A stretch of 64,000 nt of DNA from Syntrophaceae bacterium (GCA_013177825.1 JABLXX010000001.1:968936-1032935), one strand, 5' to 3'. Numbered from the stretch's first letter, positions 42,565 to 51,699 are shown. A program made the numbers and translations. The notes: generated by a model from the letters alone, not told the origin.

Positions 42565-43557
42565 CTATCCCTGAAATTCCTTGGGCTCTTGGATACGAAT
42601 ATCGTATTTCCGTAGAAAATCCTTGAAGCCGTAGACTTTTTTCCCCATGAATACCATGTCGATTGCCTGGGCCGGGCAGTTGTTGACGCAGCCCATGCAG
42701 GCGATGCAGCGGTCCTGGTCCACTCTGTGCTGTGCAGGGTGTGTGGCGCCGACCGGGCATACCCGGACGCAGGTGCCGCAGCCGATGCATTTCGCCGCGT
42801 CGATGGTATGCCGGGAGATCAAGAGTTTCGTGAATTTCATCATCACGGATCCCTTGAAGACGTCGCCGTAATGAAACTCCTTCCGCACGGGGGAGATGGT
42901 GCTGCCGCTCCGGACCGTCTGCAGTGCCTGTTTCGCGAACTCCCGGACCTGTGTGTAGGTCTCCTCGTTCGGCCGGTCCCTGTATTTGAGGATGCGCGCC
43001 TCTTTCCCGGACGACCAGGTCGGGGCGAAGGTGGACATGTTGCCGAATGCGGCGATCCCGATCGGGACGCCTCCCTTCGCACACAGAAGCTGGAGCGTGG
43101 AGAAGGCGGTGTTGTACTGGTTGTCCCCGGGGCCGCCGAAGGTGGAATAGGCCGCCACAGGAATGCCCCGAATATCAGGAATGGACGCAAGCCAGGATCG
43201 GACGTTACCCGGCGTGTCCAGGTAATAGACTGGTGTTCCCAGGACGATGAGATCGTAGTCCTTCATCGCGGATGGATCGAACCGGCGGATATCCAGCGCC
43301 GTCACCGCCAGTCCGTTCTGCTCGAGAACCTTTCCGATCAGCCTGCCGTTCCGCTCCGTGTGTCCTGCCTGACTGTACCAGAGGACGAGTGCCGTTTTCG
43401 GCTGTGAGGATTTCAGCGGGATTTTTGAATCGGGAATGGTTTCCCTCGTGCATCCGGCCGCGCCGGCGGCTGCCAGGGTCCCTGCGGACCCGATCAGGAA
43501 CGTTCTGCGCGTGCAGAAGCCCGTGGCCGGCAGGTCGCGTTTGTCTCCCTGCTTCAT
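42565..43557 (-). CDS. Predicted Tat-exported lipoprotein with flavodoxin and 2x[4Fe-4S] ferredoxin domains
   Basis: A 330-aa protein. The N-terminus has a twin-arginine motif (TRRTFLIG, R17-R18), an Ala-rich hydrophobic stretch and a lipobox-like AGAAGC with C36. Residues about 55-200 form a flavodoxin-like domain (LVLWYSQAGHTERN, VLGTPVYYLDTPGNV, YSTFGGPGDNQYN). The C-terminus has two clusters, CIGCGTCVRVCP and CIACMGCVNNCP. The domain order matches the cytoplasmic EFR1/iron-sulfur flavoprotein group, but export as a folded, cofactor-loaded lipoprotein is unusual. It could move electrons on the outer face of the inner membrane. Confidence 0.87.
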   Translation of the reverse strand: MKQGDKRDLPATGFCTRRTFLIGSAGTLAAAGAAGCTRETIPDSKIPLKSSQPKTALVLWYSQAGHTERNGRLIGKVLEQNGLAVTALDIRRFDPSAMKDYDLIVLGTPVYYLDTPGNVRSWLASIPDIRGIPVAAYSTFGGPGDNQYNTAFSTLQLLCAKGGVPIGIAAFGNMSTFAPTWSSGKEARILKYRDRPNEETYTQVREFAKQALQTVRSGSTISPVRKEFHYGDVFKGSVMMKFTKLLISRHTIDAAKCIGCGTCVRVCPVGATHPAQHRVDQDRCIACMGCVNNCPAQAIDMVFMGKKVYGFKDFLRKYDIRIQEPKEFQG

Positions 43558-43775
43558 GGATTTGCCTCTGTGTGTGACGAGTTTGGAATCTTGTGCATCG
43601 ACCGGGATGCTCAGGCGGACGTCCGTTTCACGATGCTTCCGTCTGCGACGAGGGTCTTCAGGGAATTACGATATCATTTACACTGGGTCAAGAGAAACTG
43701 CAGGGCGAGGGTCGGGATACTCGCGGTTGACTCGTTTTGCCGTTTCCAGGAATGGACCGGCGTGTTTCGCCGGGA

Positions 43776-44717
43776 TCATGTTTTTCTGTATTTCCCGTCG
43801 GAGTAAAGGATCCTGCCCTGGGACAGGAGACGTGAGAGATGCTTGTCCACGGCGAGATGATCCCAAGCGCAGACCCATTGATCGATCAAGAATTTCCTTC
43901 CGTATATCAATCCCTTCGCATGCAGGTCCCTCAACGGTAGCGGCTCAGCGAGGGCTTCCAAAATGCGCTCGTCCCGTGCATCGATCAGCGCGGTATATTT
44001 CCGAACGGCTTTCCGGAAGTCCTTGCTCCGAACGATGCCCACCTCATGGCCGGTTACGAATACCTCGGCGTCCAGTTCAGCGATCCGTTCGGCGGATTGG
44101 ATGAACCGGGCGATATCGCCGTCGGCTCCGAAATACCATGGGCCGAAGGATGTCAGGTCGATGTCTCCGGTATAGGCCACGCCTTCGCCGGGGAAATACA
44201 GGCAGCAGAATCCCGCGGAGTGCCCGGGCGCTCCAATGACTTCCATTTTCGTGGTTCCGAAATCCAGGACGTCTCCCCAGCGATAGGTGCCGTCGATTCT
44301 TGCCGTCGAGAGCCACCATTCGTGCCGGTTCTGGGGCGAGTAGGGGCTCTGGGGACTGTCGGGGCGCGAGATGCGCTCCAGCCAGCCGGGGATCCATCCT
44401 TCACCGTAATAATCGCTCATTCCCAGCCGCTTCGGGATGTCTTCGCGGTTCCGATAACATTCGCTTTCGATATCGTTGACCAGAATTTCGGCCTGATCGA
44501 AGAAGTGGTTGCCGGAAATGTGGTCGAAATGAAAATGGGTGTTGATGACCATGTCGACGTTTACAGCGCCTTTTATCTCCATCATCGCCTTCGGGCCGGC
44601 GCCGGGGTCGATGACGGCCTTGACGCCATCGTCGATCAGGAGCGAGTTGCAGAAGGGAAAGCGTCCGCCGTTGGTTCCTCGAACGACCCGTATCTTTCCG
44701 AAGACGCTTTCATCCAT
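43776..44717 (-). CDS. Metallo-beta-lactamase-fold hydrolase
   Basis: A 313-aa protein with the two-metal motif THFHFDH (H61, H63, D65, H66), a later GAPGHSAGF histidine, YTGDIDL aspartate and VTGHEVG histidine. A 55-residue insert rich in Trp, Pro and Ser (around WIPGWLERISRPDSP) separates the motif from the next strand. No signal peptide, so cytoplasmic. The fold covers glyoxalase II, lactonases and many others; the substrate is unknown. The gene stands alone, divergent from the cyclic-nucleotide-binding gene. Confidence 0.88.
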   Translation of the reverse strand: MDESVFGKIRVVRGTNGGRFPFCNSLLIDDGVKAVIDPGAGPKAMMEIKGAVNVDMVINTHFHFDHISGNHFFDQAEILVNDIESECYRNREDIPKRLGMSDYYGEGWIPGWLERISRPDSPQSPYSPQNRHEWWLSTARIDGTYRWGDVLDFGTTKMEVIGAPGHSAGFCCLYFPGEGVAYTGDIDLTSFGPWYFGADGDIARFIQSAERIAELDAEVFVTGHEVGIVRSKDFRKAVRKYTALIDARDERILEALAEPLPLRDLHAKGLIYGRKFLIDQWVCAWDHLAVDKHLSRLLSQGRILYSDGKYRKT

Positions 44718-44958
44718 TTCATCCCCGGGGGAGAGTCACAGTTTATAATATTTGGTATGCGGACTATTAGCATGCCCAACAGCTGCTGTAAAGCGTTTTC
44801 CAGACCGCGGCGGTGAACCCGAAAACCGGGCCTGCCGAGGGGACGGTTCGGACCGGCGGCTTTCCCTTGACAAGAAAATGCCGGGCATGAAACGGTCACG
44901 ACGGCTCATCGGGAAAAACGGAAGAGGATCGTCGCAATCACAGGAGGAGGGATGCAGG

Positions 44959-45459
44959 ATGGATGCGCACTCGGTGAAGGAAAACGAAGAACTGATCCAG
45001 AGAGTGAAGAGCATGGCTACGTTCCGCTCCTTCGAAAAGAAGGATTTTTACCGGATCCTCAACTTCAGCAAGATCAAGGAGTATGAGCCGGGCGAGCTGA
45101 TCCTGGCAGAGGGCAGCTATGACAACTGGATCTATTTCGTCCTGTCGGGCAAGGTGCGCATTGTCCGGCACGAAGAGGAGATCGGTGTCCTCAACCGCAC
45201 CGGCGACATCTTCGGCGAAATGGGGATCATCGACGGATCGGCCCGGTCTGCGTCCATCTTTGCCCTGGAAAAGACCATCTGCCTGGCGACGGACATCTCG
45301 TTCATCGATCGCCTGACCGGAGACGACCGGCTGGCGTTCACGGCCATTCTTTACCAGCTCCTGGCGGAGATCCTGGCCGTCCGTTTGAGAACGACCAGTG
45401 AAGAACTGGTCAGAGCCAGGGAGGAGATCGCCGATTTGAAAGGCGGGGCGGGCCGGTGA
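44959..45459 (+). CDS. Cyclic nucleotide-binding domain protein
   Basis: A 166-aa protein from ATG 44959 (AGGAGGAGGG upstream; a longer frame back to 44752 lacks a ribosome-binding site). Residues about 20-140 form a Crp-type cNMP-binding domain: YEPGELILAEGSYDNWIYFVLSGKVRIV and the phosphate cassette region GDIFGEMGIIDGSARSASI, where the usual RSA Arg-Ser is present. There is no DNA-binding helix-turn-helix; the C-terminus is a short helix (TSEELVRAREEIADLKGG), possibly for dimerisation. It may act as a stand-alone cAMP/c-di-GMP-responsive regulator through a partner protein. Confidence 0.87.
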   Translation: MDAHSVKENEELIQRVKSMATFRSFEKKDFYRILNFSKIKEYEPGELILAEGSYDNWIYFVLSGKVRIVRHEEEIGVLNRTGDIFGEMGIIDGSARSASIFALEKTICLATDISFIDRLTGDDRLAFTAILYQLLAEILAVRLRTTSEELVRAREEIADLKGGAGR

Positions 45460-45592
45460 GTGCCGGAAAGGCGGGTGTTGCTTCTTTGCTGCGGTCATAG
45501 CCTGACTTCGACCGTAACAACCCGCGAGCAGGAAATTTCAGACACGTGCGGGCGGTGGATCCCATCCATCCCGCGAAAATGGAGGTGTCGAC

Positions 45593-46417
45593 ATGAAAAG
45601 AGTTGATGGAAGACAGCATGGACGGATGTGCGATCGGGTTCGATGCACCGCGGTGGTCCTGTTGCTTCTGTTCGTTCTTGTCCTTCCTGTTTCCGCAGGA
45701 GCCGAGGTTCGCGAGACGACGGATCTGAAGAGCCTGGAAAAGGAAGTGACCGCAGGCACTCTGGTCTGTTTCGACCTCGACAATACCCTGATCCGGGCTG
45801 AGCAGATGCTGGGGAGCGACCAGTGGTGGGACGACGTTGTTTATGAGCTGGCCGCGTCCGGTCTGTCCGGGCGGGAAGCGACCATCAAGGCATACCAGAT
45901 CTGGCTGCCGCTCCAGACAACCAGCCGGTTCATCCCGGTGCAGCCGGACGGCCCGGCGGTCGTGCGCGGCTTCCAGGAACGGGGCATCAAGGTGTTGGGA
46001 CTCACGGCCCGTCCCTCCATGATCGCCTCCCTCACCTATAAGCAGCTGGCGTCCATCGGCATCGATCTCCGCTGGGGAGAACCCCGGAGCGAGCCGCTGA
46101 ACCTGACCCTGAAGGACACCGCCCGTTACGAGAACGGCATCCTGTTTGTCGGAGAGCAGAACAGCAAGGGCGAGGCACTGAAGGGTTTCCTGGCCGCAAC
46201 AGGGATGAAGCCAGCGAAGATCGTCTTCGCCGACGACAAGAAGAAGCATGTCGACGAACTGGAGAGGGTCTTCGGGAGCGGCCCCATCCCCTATGTCGGT
46301 TTCCGGTACGGCGGGGCCGATGAATGGGTGAAGCGCTACGACCGCGGCATTGTGGAGATCCAGAAGAAGTACCTGGGCCGCATCCTCCCGGACGATGTGG
46401 CGGCAAGGCTGAAATAG
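45593..46417 (+). CDS. Secreted HAD-family phosphatase (DUF2608)
   Basis: A 274-aa protein behind GGAGG. Signal peptide about residues 1-36 (VVLLLLFVLVLPVSAGA). The HAD motif I is CFDLDNTLI (D61, D63), motif II is GLTAR, motif III lysine in NSKGEAL and motif IV FADDKKKHVDEL. DUF2608 proteins are secreted or surface-associated in Legionella and related bacteria. As a predicted periplasmic phosphatase it may release phosphate from nucleotides or sugars; the substrate is unknown. No operon partner is evident. Confidence 0.87.
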   Translation: MKRVDGRQHGRMCDRVRCTAVVLLLLFVLVLPVSAGAEVRETTDLKSLEKEVTAGTLVCFDLDNTLIRAEQMLGSDQWWDDVVYELAASGLSGREATIKAYQIWLPLQTTSRFIPVQPDGPAVVRGFQERGIKVLGLTARPSMIASLTYKQLASIGIDLRWGEPRSEPLNLTLKDTARYENGILFVGEQNSKGEALKGFLAATGMKPAKIVFADDKKKHVDELERVFGSGPIPYVGFRYGGADEWVKRYDRGIVEIQKKYLGRILPDDVAARLK

Positions 46418-46433
46418 GAATGGAGATGGCAGC

Positions 46434-46553
46434 ATGGGGAAGGGCAGGAAAGGAAATGTTCATGAAAGCCATTGGCTGAAGAAGTCGCTGAGGAGTTATC
46501 ACCAGCGCAGCGAAAGGAGTAGGGCTGGATACACACTTTATCGGAGAAAATGA
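46434..46553 (+). CDS. Possible small basic protein (39 aa)
   Basis: ATG 46434 lies about eight bases after GGAG and starts a 39-codon frame, MGKGRKGNVHES..., ending YTLYRRK. It has many Arg and Lys and one Trp, no hydrophobic segment and no cysteine. It begins 17 bases after the HAD gene and could be co-transcribed with it. I do not recognise a family. A frame this short can occur by chance. Confidence 0.25.
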   Translation: MGKGRKGNVHESHWLKKSLRSYHQRSERSRAGYTLYRRK

Positions 46554-46693
46554 CGAGCCGATTCAAAGAAAGTAAATAGATCCGTATACCGGATCATCAA
46601 GTAGGAACCTGTTTTGACAATGTCTATCTGCCATACCTCGTGGCCAGGCGGGTTATCGTTTCGTTGGATGTGAAAACCGGGGGGGAGAAGCCT

Positions 46694-47104
46694 TTGAAGT
46701 ACGTCGAGATTGACGCAAAAGATAAGCGGCTCATGGAAGCCGCCGTTGACGTGATCCGACGAAACTACCGGGACGAGCGGCACACCGTTGGGGCGGCCGT
46801 GCTGTGTGGTTCCGGGAGAACGTACGTTGGCGTCAACATTGATTCGTGTGGGTACGGGCCTTGCGCCGAACCCGTCGCCATCGGCTCGGCCATCAGCAGC
46901 GGCGAACGGGAATTCCTGACCATCGTTGCAGTGGGTGGCCTGGATAAAGGCTATCCTGTTTTGCCGCCTTGCGGGAACTGCCGGCAGCTCTTGCTGGATT
47001 ATGCTCCCGACGCGATGGTCATCCTTGAATTCAATGAAAGACTCGTCAAAGTCAAAGCCCGTGATCTCCTGCCCGCAGCCTATGCCGGTTTCAACGGCAA
47101 ATAG
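46694..47104 (+). CDS. Cytidine deaminase-like zinc enzyme
   Basis: A 136-aa protein if the TTG at 46694, three bases after GGGGGAGAAG, is the start; a GTG at 46640 would give 154 aa and lacks a ribosome-binding site. The zinc motifs are CAEPVAIGSA and PPCGNCRQ: the first ligand is Cys next to the catalytic Glu, the other two are the PCxxC cysteines, the tetrameric cytidine deaminase/blasticidin-S deaminase pattern. The rest is shorter and more divergent than Cdd. It deaminates a nucleoside or analogue, probably in the cytoplasm. Confidence 0.83.
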   Translation: MKYVEIDAKDKRLMEAAVDVIRRNYRDERHTVGAAVLCGSGRTYVGVNIDSCGYGPCAEPVAIGSAISSGEREFLTIVAVGGLDKGYPVLPPCGNCRQLLLDYAPDAMVILEFNERLVKVKARDLLPAAYAGFNGK

Positions 47105-47152
47105 GTGCAACAGGATTCCTTTCGAAAAAATCAAACAGACCGTTGACGGAAT

Positions 47153-47188
47153 GCCGAATCACGTTCATTTTGACGTCGGCGTTTTTTT
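47153..47188 (+). terminator. Candidate intrinsic terminator after the deaminase gene
   Basis: GCCG...ACGT, short loop, ACGT-CGGC with a bulge on the left arm (47153-47180), then G and seven T (47182-47188). The stem is interrupted but the T-run is strong. Confidence 0.45.
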
Positions 47189-47227
47189 ATTCACCAGACC
47201 GCGCAGCGCTTTGCGCAAGAGAGACGG

Positions 47228-47836
47228 ATGGAAACGACGCTCCTCCTCAAGGGGATCCTCATCGGGTTTTCAATCGCCGCGCCCGTCGGGCCGATCGGCG
47301 TTCTATGCATCCGGCGCACGCTGGCCGATGGGCGGGTCTCGGGCCTTGTCTCCGGCCTCGGGGCTGCGGTGGCGGATGCGGTATACGGCTGCATTGCCGC
47401 TTTCGGCCTGACGTTCGTCTCCGGCTTCCTGATCGGCGGGCACGCCTGGCTTCGCATCGCCGGAGGAGCCTTTCTCTGCGTTCTGGGCATCCGGACCTTC
47501 CTGTCCGGTCCCGCCGCAAAGGTCGCTCCAGCCGCCGGGAGAAACCTGGCCGGCGCTTTCATTTCGACGTTTTTCCTGACTCTCACCAACCCGATGACGA
47601 TTCTCTCGTTTGTGGGGATTTTCGCAGGGCTGGGGATCGCAGGCGCCGGCGGGGACTATGGGGCGGCGGGCGCTCTGGTCCTGGGCGTTTTCAGCGGCTC
47701 CGCCCTGTGGTGGGTTCTCCTCAGCGGTGGCGTCGGCGCACTGCGGGAGAAATTCACTCCCCGGGGGATGCAGTGGGTCAACCGGGGCGCCGGCGCGATC
47801 ATTGCGGCATTCGGCCTGCTGGCCCTCCTGGGCTAG
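47228..47836 (+). CDS. LysE/RhtB-family amino acid exporter
   Basis: A 202-aa membrane protein of about six helices. The start motif FSIAAPVGPIGVLCIRRTLADGR is the LysE/RhtB signature, followed by GLVSGLGAAVADAVYG; TLTNPMTILSF is the conserved fourth-helix motif. These proteins export amino acids or derivatives with the proton gradient. The ribosome-binding site is weak (AAGAGAG). The gene is followed by GrpB after about 97 bases; no regulator is adjacent. Confidence 0.9.
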   Translation: METTLLLKGILIGFSIAAPVGPIGVLCIRRTLADGRVSGLVSGLGAAVADAVYGCIAAFGLTFVSGFLIGGHAWLRIAGGAFLCVLGIRTFLSGPAAKVAPAAGRNLAGAFISTFFLTLTNPMTILSFVGIFAGLGIAGAGGDYGAAGALVLGVFSGSALWWVLLSGGVGALREKFTPRGMQWVNRGAGAIIAAFGLLALLG

Positions 47837-47933
47837 GCCGGATGGAGGATGGATCCCCGACTTCTCCGGGAAGAATGCCCGTTCCGGAGACCGGCCTGCC
47901 GGACCCGCGTATCTGGGCAACAGGAAGGAAAGA

Positions 47934-48545
47934 ATGGAAACGCTCGACGAAAAGGTGGCCCGCGTGGTGAAGGAGGAGGTAGCCATTGTGCCGTACGATC
48001 CCGGCTGGACGGAGACGTTCGAGCGGGAGCGGCGCCATCTTCGGTCCTGCCTGCCCGCAGACCTGCTCGGGAGGATCGAGCATTTCGGCAGCACCGCCAT
48101 TCCCGGTCTCCCGGCCAAGCCAATCGTCGACATGCTGGTCGAAGTGACGAGCCTGGACGAAACGAAGCGGCGCATCGCGCCCATTCTGGAGGCGCAGGGG
48201 TATGAATACTTCTGGAGACCCTCCTGGGGAGAAGACACTCCGCCGTTCTATGCCTGGTTCATCAAGCGGGATGGAAACGGGAACAGAACGCATCACACCC
48301 ACATGGTCGAGTCCGGATTCGAGCAGTGGGACGGACTCCTGTTCCGGGACTACCTGCGGGAACATCCGGATGCGGCCCGGGAGTATGGCGATCTCAAAAT
48401 CAGGCTCTCCCGCATTCATGTTCGTGACCGTGTGGCCTATACGACGGCCAAGGGAGACTTTGTCCGGAGAGTTACCGAACTGGCCAGGCGGCTCTATGCA
48501 GAAGACAGGAGAATGCACGGGGCGGATGAGCCGCCTCACCGTTGA
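47934..48545 (+). CDS. GrpB-family protein
   Basis: A 203-aa protein from ATG 47934 (AGGAAGGAAAG upstream). The GrpB/UPF0157 nucleotidyltransferase-like motif is FGSTAIPGLPAKPIVDMLVEV (residues about 44-64), with FERERRHL before it and a HHTHMVESG block in the middle, then LFRDYLREHPDAAREYG. Members carry a nucleotidyltransferase-like fold, often fused to CoaE or acetyltransferases, and their substrate is unknown. The family is broad in soil bacteria. Confidence 0.92.
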   Translation: METLDEKVARVVKEEVAIVPYDPGWTETFERERRHLRSCLPADLLGRIEHFGSTAIPGLPAKPIVDMLVEVTSLDETKRRIAPILEAQGYEYFWRPSWGEDTPPFYAWFIKRDGNGNRTHHTHMVESGFEQWDGLLFRDYLREHPDAAREYGDLKIRLSRIHVRDRVAYTTAKGDFVRRVTELARRLYAEDRRMHGADEPPHR

Positions 48546-48617
48546 AGTAGGAGGCCCAGGTACGTCCCGGGTGTAAAGAATTGGTTCCGACTGAGGACCG
48601 ATCGGGGGAATCGTAAC

Positions 48618-49118
48618 ATGACATTTACAGAGTGGCAGTGGCTCTTTCCGCTGGCCATCACCGTGCACAACCTCGAGGAGGCGGTCTGGCTGCCCGCCTG
48701 GTCGCAGCGGGCCGGCCGGTGGCATCGCCCGGTGGAGCCGTTCGCCTTTCGGTTCGCCGTGGTTGTCCTGACGGTCCTGGCGTACGCCGCAACGGCCTGG
48801 AGTGCCGCCGGGGGGCCGGAGAGCGTTGGTGCCTACCTTCTTTCCGGGTATGCCCTGGCGATGCTTCTCAACGTCTTCCTGCCGCACCTCTTGGCGACGG
48901 TGGCCCTGCGCCGCTATGTGCCCGGACTGGCGACGGCGCTCCTCTGCAACCTTCCGGTTACGGCGGGGCTGCTGCAGGCCGCCTTTGCCGAAGGATATGT
49001 GAAACTCCCGACGTTTGCGTACTATGCGGTGCCGGTCTGCCTTGGACTTGTCGCTTCCATTCCCGTTCTCTTTGCCGTCGGGAGAAGGATAAAAGGCGGT
49101 CCGGGGGACGGCCGTTGA
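48618..49118 (+). CDS. HXXEE-domain membrane protein
   Basis: A 166-aa integral membrane protein with about five hydrophobic segments. The HXXEE motif appears as H17-NLE-E21 in the first helix (ITVHNLEEAVWLP), with a conserved Trp next to it. The later helices contain FLPHLLATVALRRYVPG, the second conserved histidine block of the family. Function unknown in all members. It sits between grpB and a metallo-hydrolase gene on the same strand. Confidence 0.85.
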   Translation: MTFTEWQWLFPLAITVHNLEEAVWLPAWSQRAGRWHRPVEPFAFRFAVVVLTVLAYAATAWSAAGGPESVGAYLLSGYALAMLLNVFLPHLLATVALRRYVPGLATALLCNLPVTAGLLQAAFAEGYVKLPTFAYYAVPVCLGLVASIPVLFAVGRRIKGGPGDGR

Positions 49119-49149
49119 AATTTGCCATTAACGAAAGGAATAACGATTC

Positions 49150-50001
49150 ATGCAGATCTCTCAATGCATCCACGCCATCCGGATTCCGTTTGAAATAGTG
49201 GTGGCACCCGGAGTCCGGGTCGCACGGTCGGTTTACTCCTACCTCGTGTTCGGGGACGGGATCGCCCTCGTCGACAGTGGCGTCTCCGGTGCGGAGGCCG
49301 TCCTGTTCGAGTACATCCGGAAGAGCGGCAGGGACCCCCGGGAGATCTCGACGCTGGTCCTGACCCATTCCCATCCGGACCACGTCGGATCGGCAAAGGC
49401 GATCCGGGATGCCGCGGGCTGTGAAGTCTGGGCGCACGCCGGGGAGAAAGACTGGATCGAGGACACGGAAAAACAGTTCCGGGAACGGCCGGTTCCCGGA
49501 TTTCACGACCTGGTGGGAGGGCCGGTTGCCGTCGCCCGGTTGCTGGCGGACGGGGAGATCATCGATCTTGCCGGGAGGGTCGGCTGCAGGGTCATCCACA
49601 CCCCGGGGCACTCGGCGGGCTCGATCTCCCTGTTTTGTGAAGAGGAAAAGGCCCTGTTCTCGGGAGACGCGGTCCCTCTGCCCGGCGACATGCCGATTTA
49701 CGATGACATCGGGGAATGCATGGCGTCGATGGAAAGACTGGCGCGATGCGGCGAGGTCGAAACGCTGCTCTCGTCCTGGGAGGCACCGGTCCGGGGACGC
49801 GAGGCCGTGGCCGAACGCATGGAAGCAGGGCTCGCATATCTGCGGCGCATCCATGAAACCGTCCTGAAGGCGGGCGGCGCCGAACAGCAGGACCCGATGG
49901 AATTGTGCCGCCATGTCGTCCGGGAACTGGGGCTGCCGCCCGGCGCGGCAAACCCGCTCACGGCCCGGGCATTCACCTCGAGCCTGAAGGTGTCATCCTG
50001 A
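49150..50001 (+). CDS. Metallo-beta-lactamase-fold hydrolase
   Basis: A 283-aa protein with the glyoxalase II-type motif LTHSHPDHVGSAKAI (H73, H75, D77, H78), GEKDWIEDTEKQF as a cap insert, HTPGHSAGS histidine and SGDAVPLP aspartate. The C-terminal helical part (VAERMEAGLAYLRRIHETVL) resembles lactamase-like 2 proteins. Substrate unknown. Its stop codon ends at the base before the stop of the convergent acyl-CoA ligase gene, with no gap between them. Confidence 0.88.
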   Translation: MQISQCIHAIRIPFEIVVAPGVRVARSVYSYLVFGDGIALVDSGVSGAEAVLFEYIRKSGRDPREISTLVLTHSHPDHVGSAKAIRDAAGCEVWAHAGEKDWIEDTEKQFRERPVPGFHDLVGGPVAVARLLADGEIIDLAGRVGCRVIHTPGHSAGSISLFCEEEKALFSGDAVPLPGDMPIYDDIGECMASMERLARCGEVETLLSSWEAPVRGREAVAERMEAGLAYLRRIHETVLKAGGAEQQDPMELCRHVVRELGLPPGAANPLTARAFTSSLKVSS

Positions 50002-51699
50002 TCAATCCTTTTTGCTTTCCATCATCATGGCCTTGATCTCCCGCTTCAGGACCTTGCCGACGCCGCTCGTGGGAAGCTCGTCCATGAACTCGATCCGCTT
50101 CGGGATTTTGTAAGACGCCACCTGTTCCTTCAGGTATTGAATGATGGCGGTCTTTTGCGCCTCGCTCTTGTCGACATCCGCCTTCAGGACGATCGCGGAG
50201 GCGACGCGCTCGGAGCCGGGGCGCTCCGGGTCCGGAATGCCGACCGAGGCGGCCTGGGCGATGTCGGGATGCTTCGAGAGCACCTCGTCCAGCTCCCGGG
50301 TGAACACCTTGAATCCGGAAACGATCACCATGTCTTTCAGCCGGTCCACGATACTGAAATATCCGTCCTCGTCCATGATCGCGATGTCGCCGGTGAAGAG
50401 CCAGCCGTTCCGGACCGTATTGGCCGTCTCCTCGGGCTTCCCGAAATACTCTTTCATGAGCTGGGGACCCCGGATGACGATCTCCCCGGGATCGCCCTGT
50501 TTAACCGGCTGCCCCGTTCCCGGGTCGATGAGGACGAATTCGGTGTCCGGGACGGGCATGCCGATGGAGCCGGCCTTTTTCACCCCGTAACGCGGATTGC
50601 AGGACGTCACAGGGGACGTTTCCGTCATCCCGTAGAGTTCGATGAAATTCCCCTTCCCGATGATGCCTTCGAGCTCGCCGATGCTTTCCGTCGGAAACGG
50701 AGCGGCTGCGCTTAGGCACCACTTGAGGTTCGGCATGTCCAGGCGCTTGAATTCCGGATTTTTCATGAGTTCGTAAAAGACCGTCGGGACGTTCACGATG
50801 TAGTGCGGCTGGTGGGCCTTGATCGCCTCGATGATGAAATGCGTGTCCCGGGGGTTCGGCACGCAGATCTGCGTCGTTCCGTGGGTCATGCTGAAGCCGC
50901 CCAGGGCGAGCCCTGCGATATGAAACAGGGGGAATGCCGACAGAATCGTGTCCTCCGCCAGGATGTCGGTCCAGGCGAGGACCTGCTGGCGGTTGCACAT
51001 GTAGCTCCGGTGGGTGAGGACCGCGCCCTTGGCCGGGCCCGTCGTGCCGCCCGTGTACATGATGAAGATCGTGTCGTCGATGCCGCGCTGCACGTCGACG
51101 GGACCCGGGGGCGTCTCCCGGACGACGTCCATGAATTTTACCGTCTTTTTCCCGGCCAGCGGTGCCACTTCCGCGGTGGGTATCTTTTTCAGAAGCTTCC
51201 CCAGGACGCGCTTCACCCCCGGCAGAAAGTCGGCGATTTCGGAAACGACGATCGTCCCGGTGTCGATCCGGTCGGCGATCTCGGCGATCTTCCCGAAAAG
51301 CAGGTCGATCGTGAAGATCATTTTCGTCCCGGAATCCCGGATCTGGTTGACCAGTTCGCCCGGAGTCAGGAGCGGGCTCAGCCCGGTGGAGACGCACCCC
51401 GCTTTCTGGATGCCCACAATGCCGATGTAGTGGGCGGGAATGTTCGGCAGGTGCAGCCCCACGACATCATCCGGCTTCAGTCCGCATTGGACAAGATAGC
51501 GGGCGACCCGGTCGGACAGATCGTCCAGCTCGCGGAAGGTGATCCGTTTTCCCATGTAAACGATCGCCGCCTTGTCCGGATAGGCCGCGACCACTTCCCG
51601 GAACTTCTCGACGTAGGTCTTCGTTTCGTAGTTCAGCGTCGGCGGCACGTTGGGGTCATAATGCTTCAACCAGCGTTTATCGGCTTGAACCTCGCTCAT
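50002..51699 (-). CDS. AMP-forming long-chain acyl-CoA ligase
   Basis: A 565-aa ANL-family ligase behind GGAGGGCGAG. Motifs: MYTGGTTGPAKGAVLTH (P-loop), LYGMTETSPV, WLFTGDIAIMDEDGY, then DMVIVSGFKVFTRELDEV and the C-terminal GVGKVLKREI lysine. The acceptor-side pocket cannot be read to a chain length. It stands alone and is convergent with a metallo-hydrolase. With the ligases at 21059 and 59107 it gives three separate acid-activating enzymes in this window. Confidence 0.93.
   Translation of the reverse strand: MSEVQADKRWLKHYDPNVPPTLNYETKTYVEKFREVVAAYPDKAAIVYMGKRITFRELDDLSDRVARYLVQCGLKPDDVVGLHLPNIPAHYIGIVGIQKAGCVSTGLSPLLTPGELVNQIRDSGTKMIFTIDLLFGKIAEIADRIDTGTIVVSEIADFLPGVKRVLGKLLKKIPTAEVAPLAGKKTVKFMDVVRETPPGPVDVQRGIDDTIFIMYTGGTTGPAKGAVLTHRSYMCNRQQVLAWTDILAEDTILSAFPLFHIAGLALGGFSMTHGTTQICVPNPRDTHFIIEAIKAHQPHYIVNVPTVFYELMKNPEFKRLDMPNLKWCLSAAAPFPTESIGELEGIIGKGNFIELYGMTETSPVTSCNPRYGVKKAGSIGMPVPDTEFVLIDPGTGQPVKQGDPGEIVIRGPQLMKEYFGKPEETANTVRNGWLFTGDIAIMDEDGYFSIVDRLKDMVIVSGFKVFTRELDEVLSKHPDIAQAASVGIPDPERPGSERVASAIVLKADVDKSEAQKTAIIQYLKEQVASYKIPKRIEFMDELPTSGVGKVLKREIKAMMMESKKD

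Noticed and set aside
42397-42615. 72-codon frame on the + strand upstream of array C
   Set aside because: No ribosome-binding site, overlaps the end of the flavodoxin-type lipoprotein gene on the other strand, composition not protein-like.
44744-44749. TATAAT box between the metallo-hydrolase and the cyclic-nucleotide-binding gene as a promoter
   Set aside because: No acceptable -35 box at 16-18 bases on the + strand, and only a poor one on the minus strand; kept out of the feature list.
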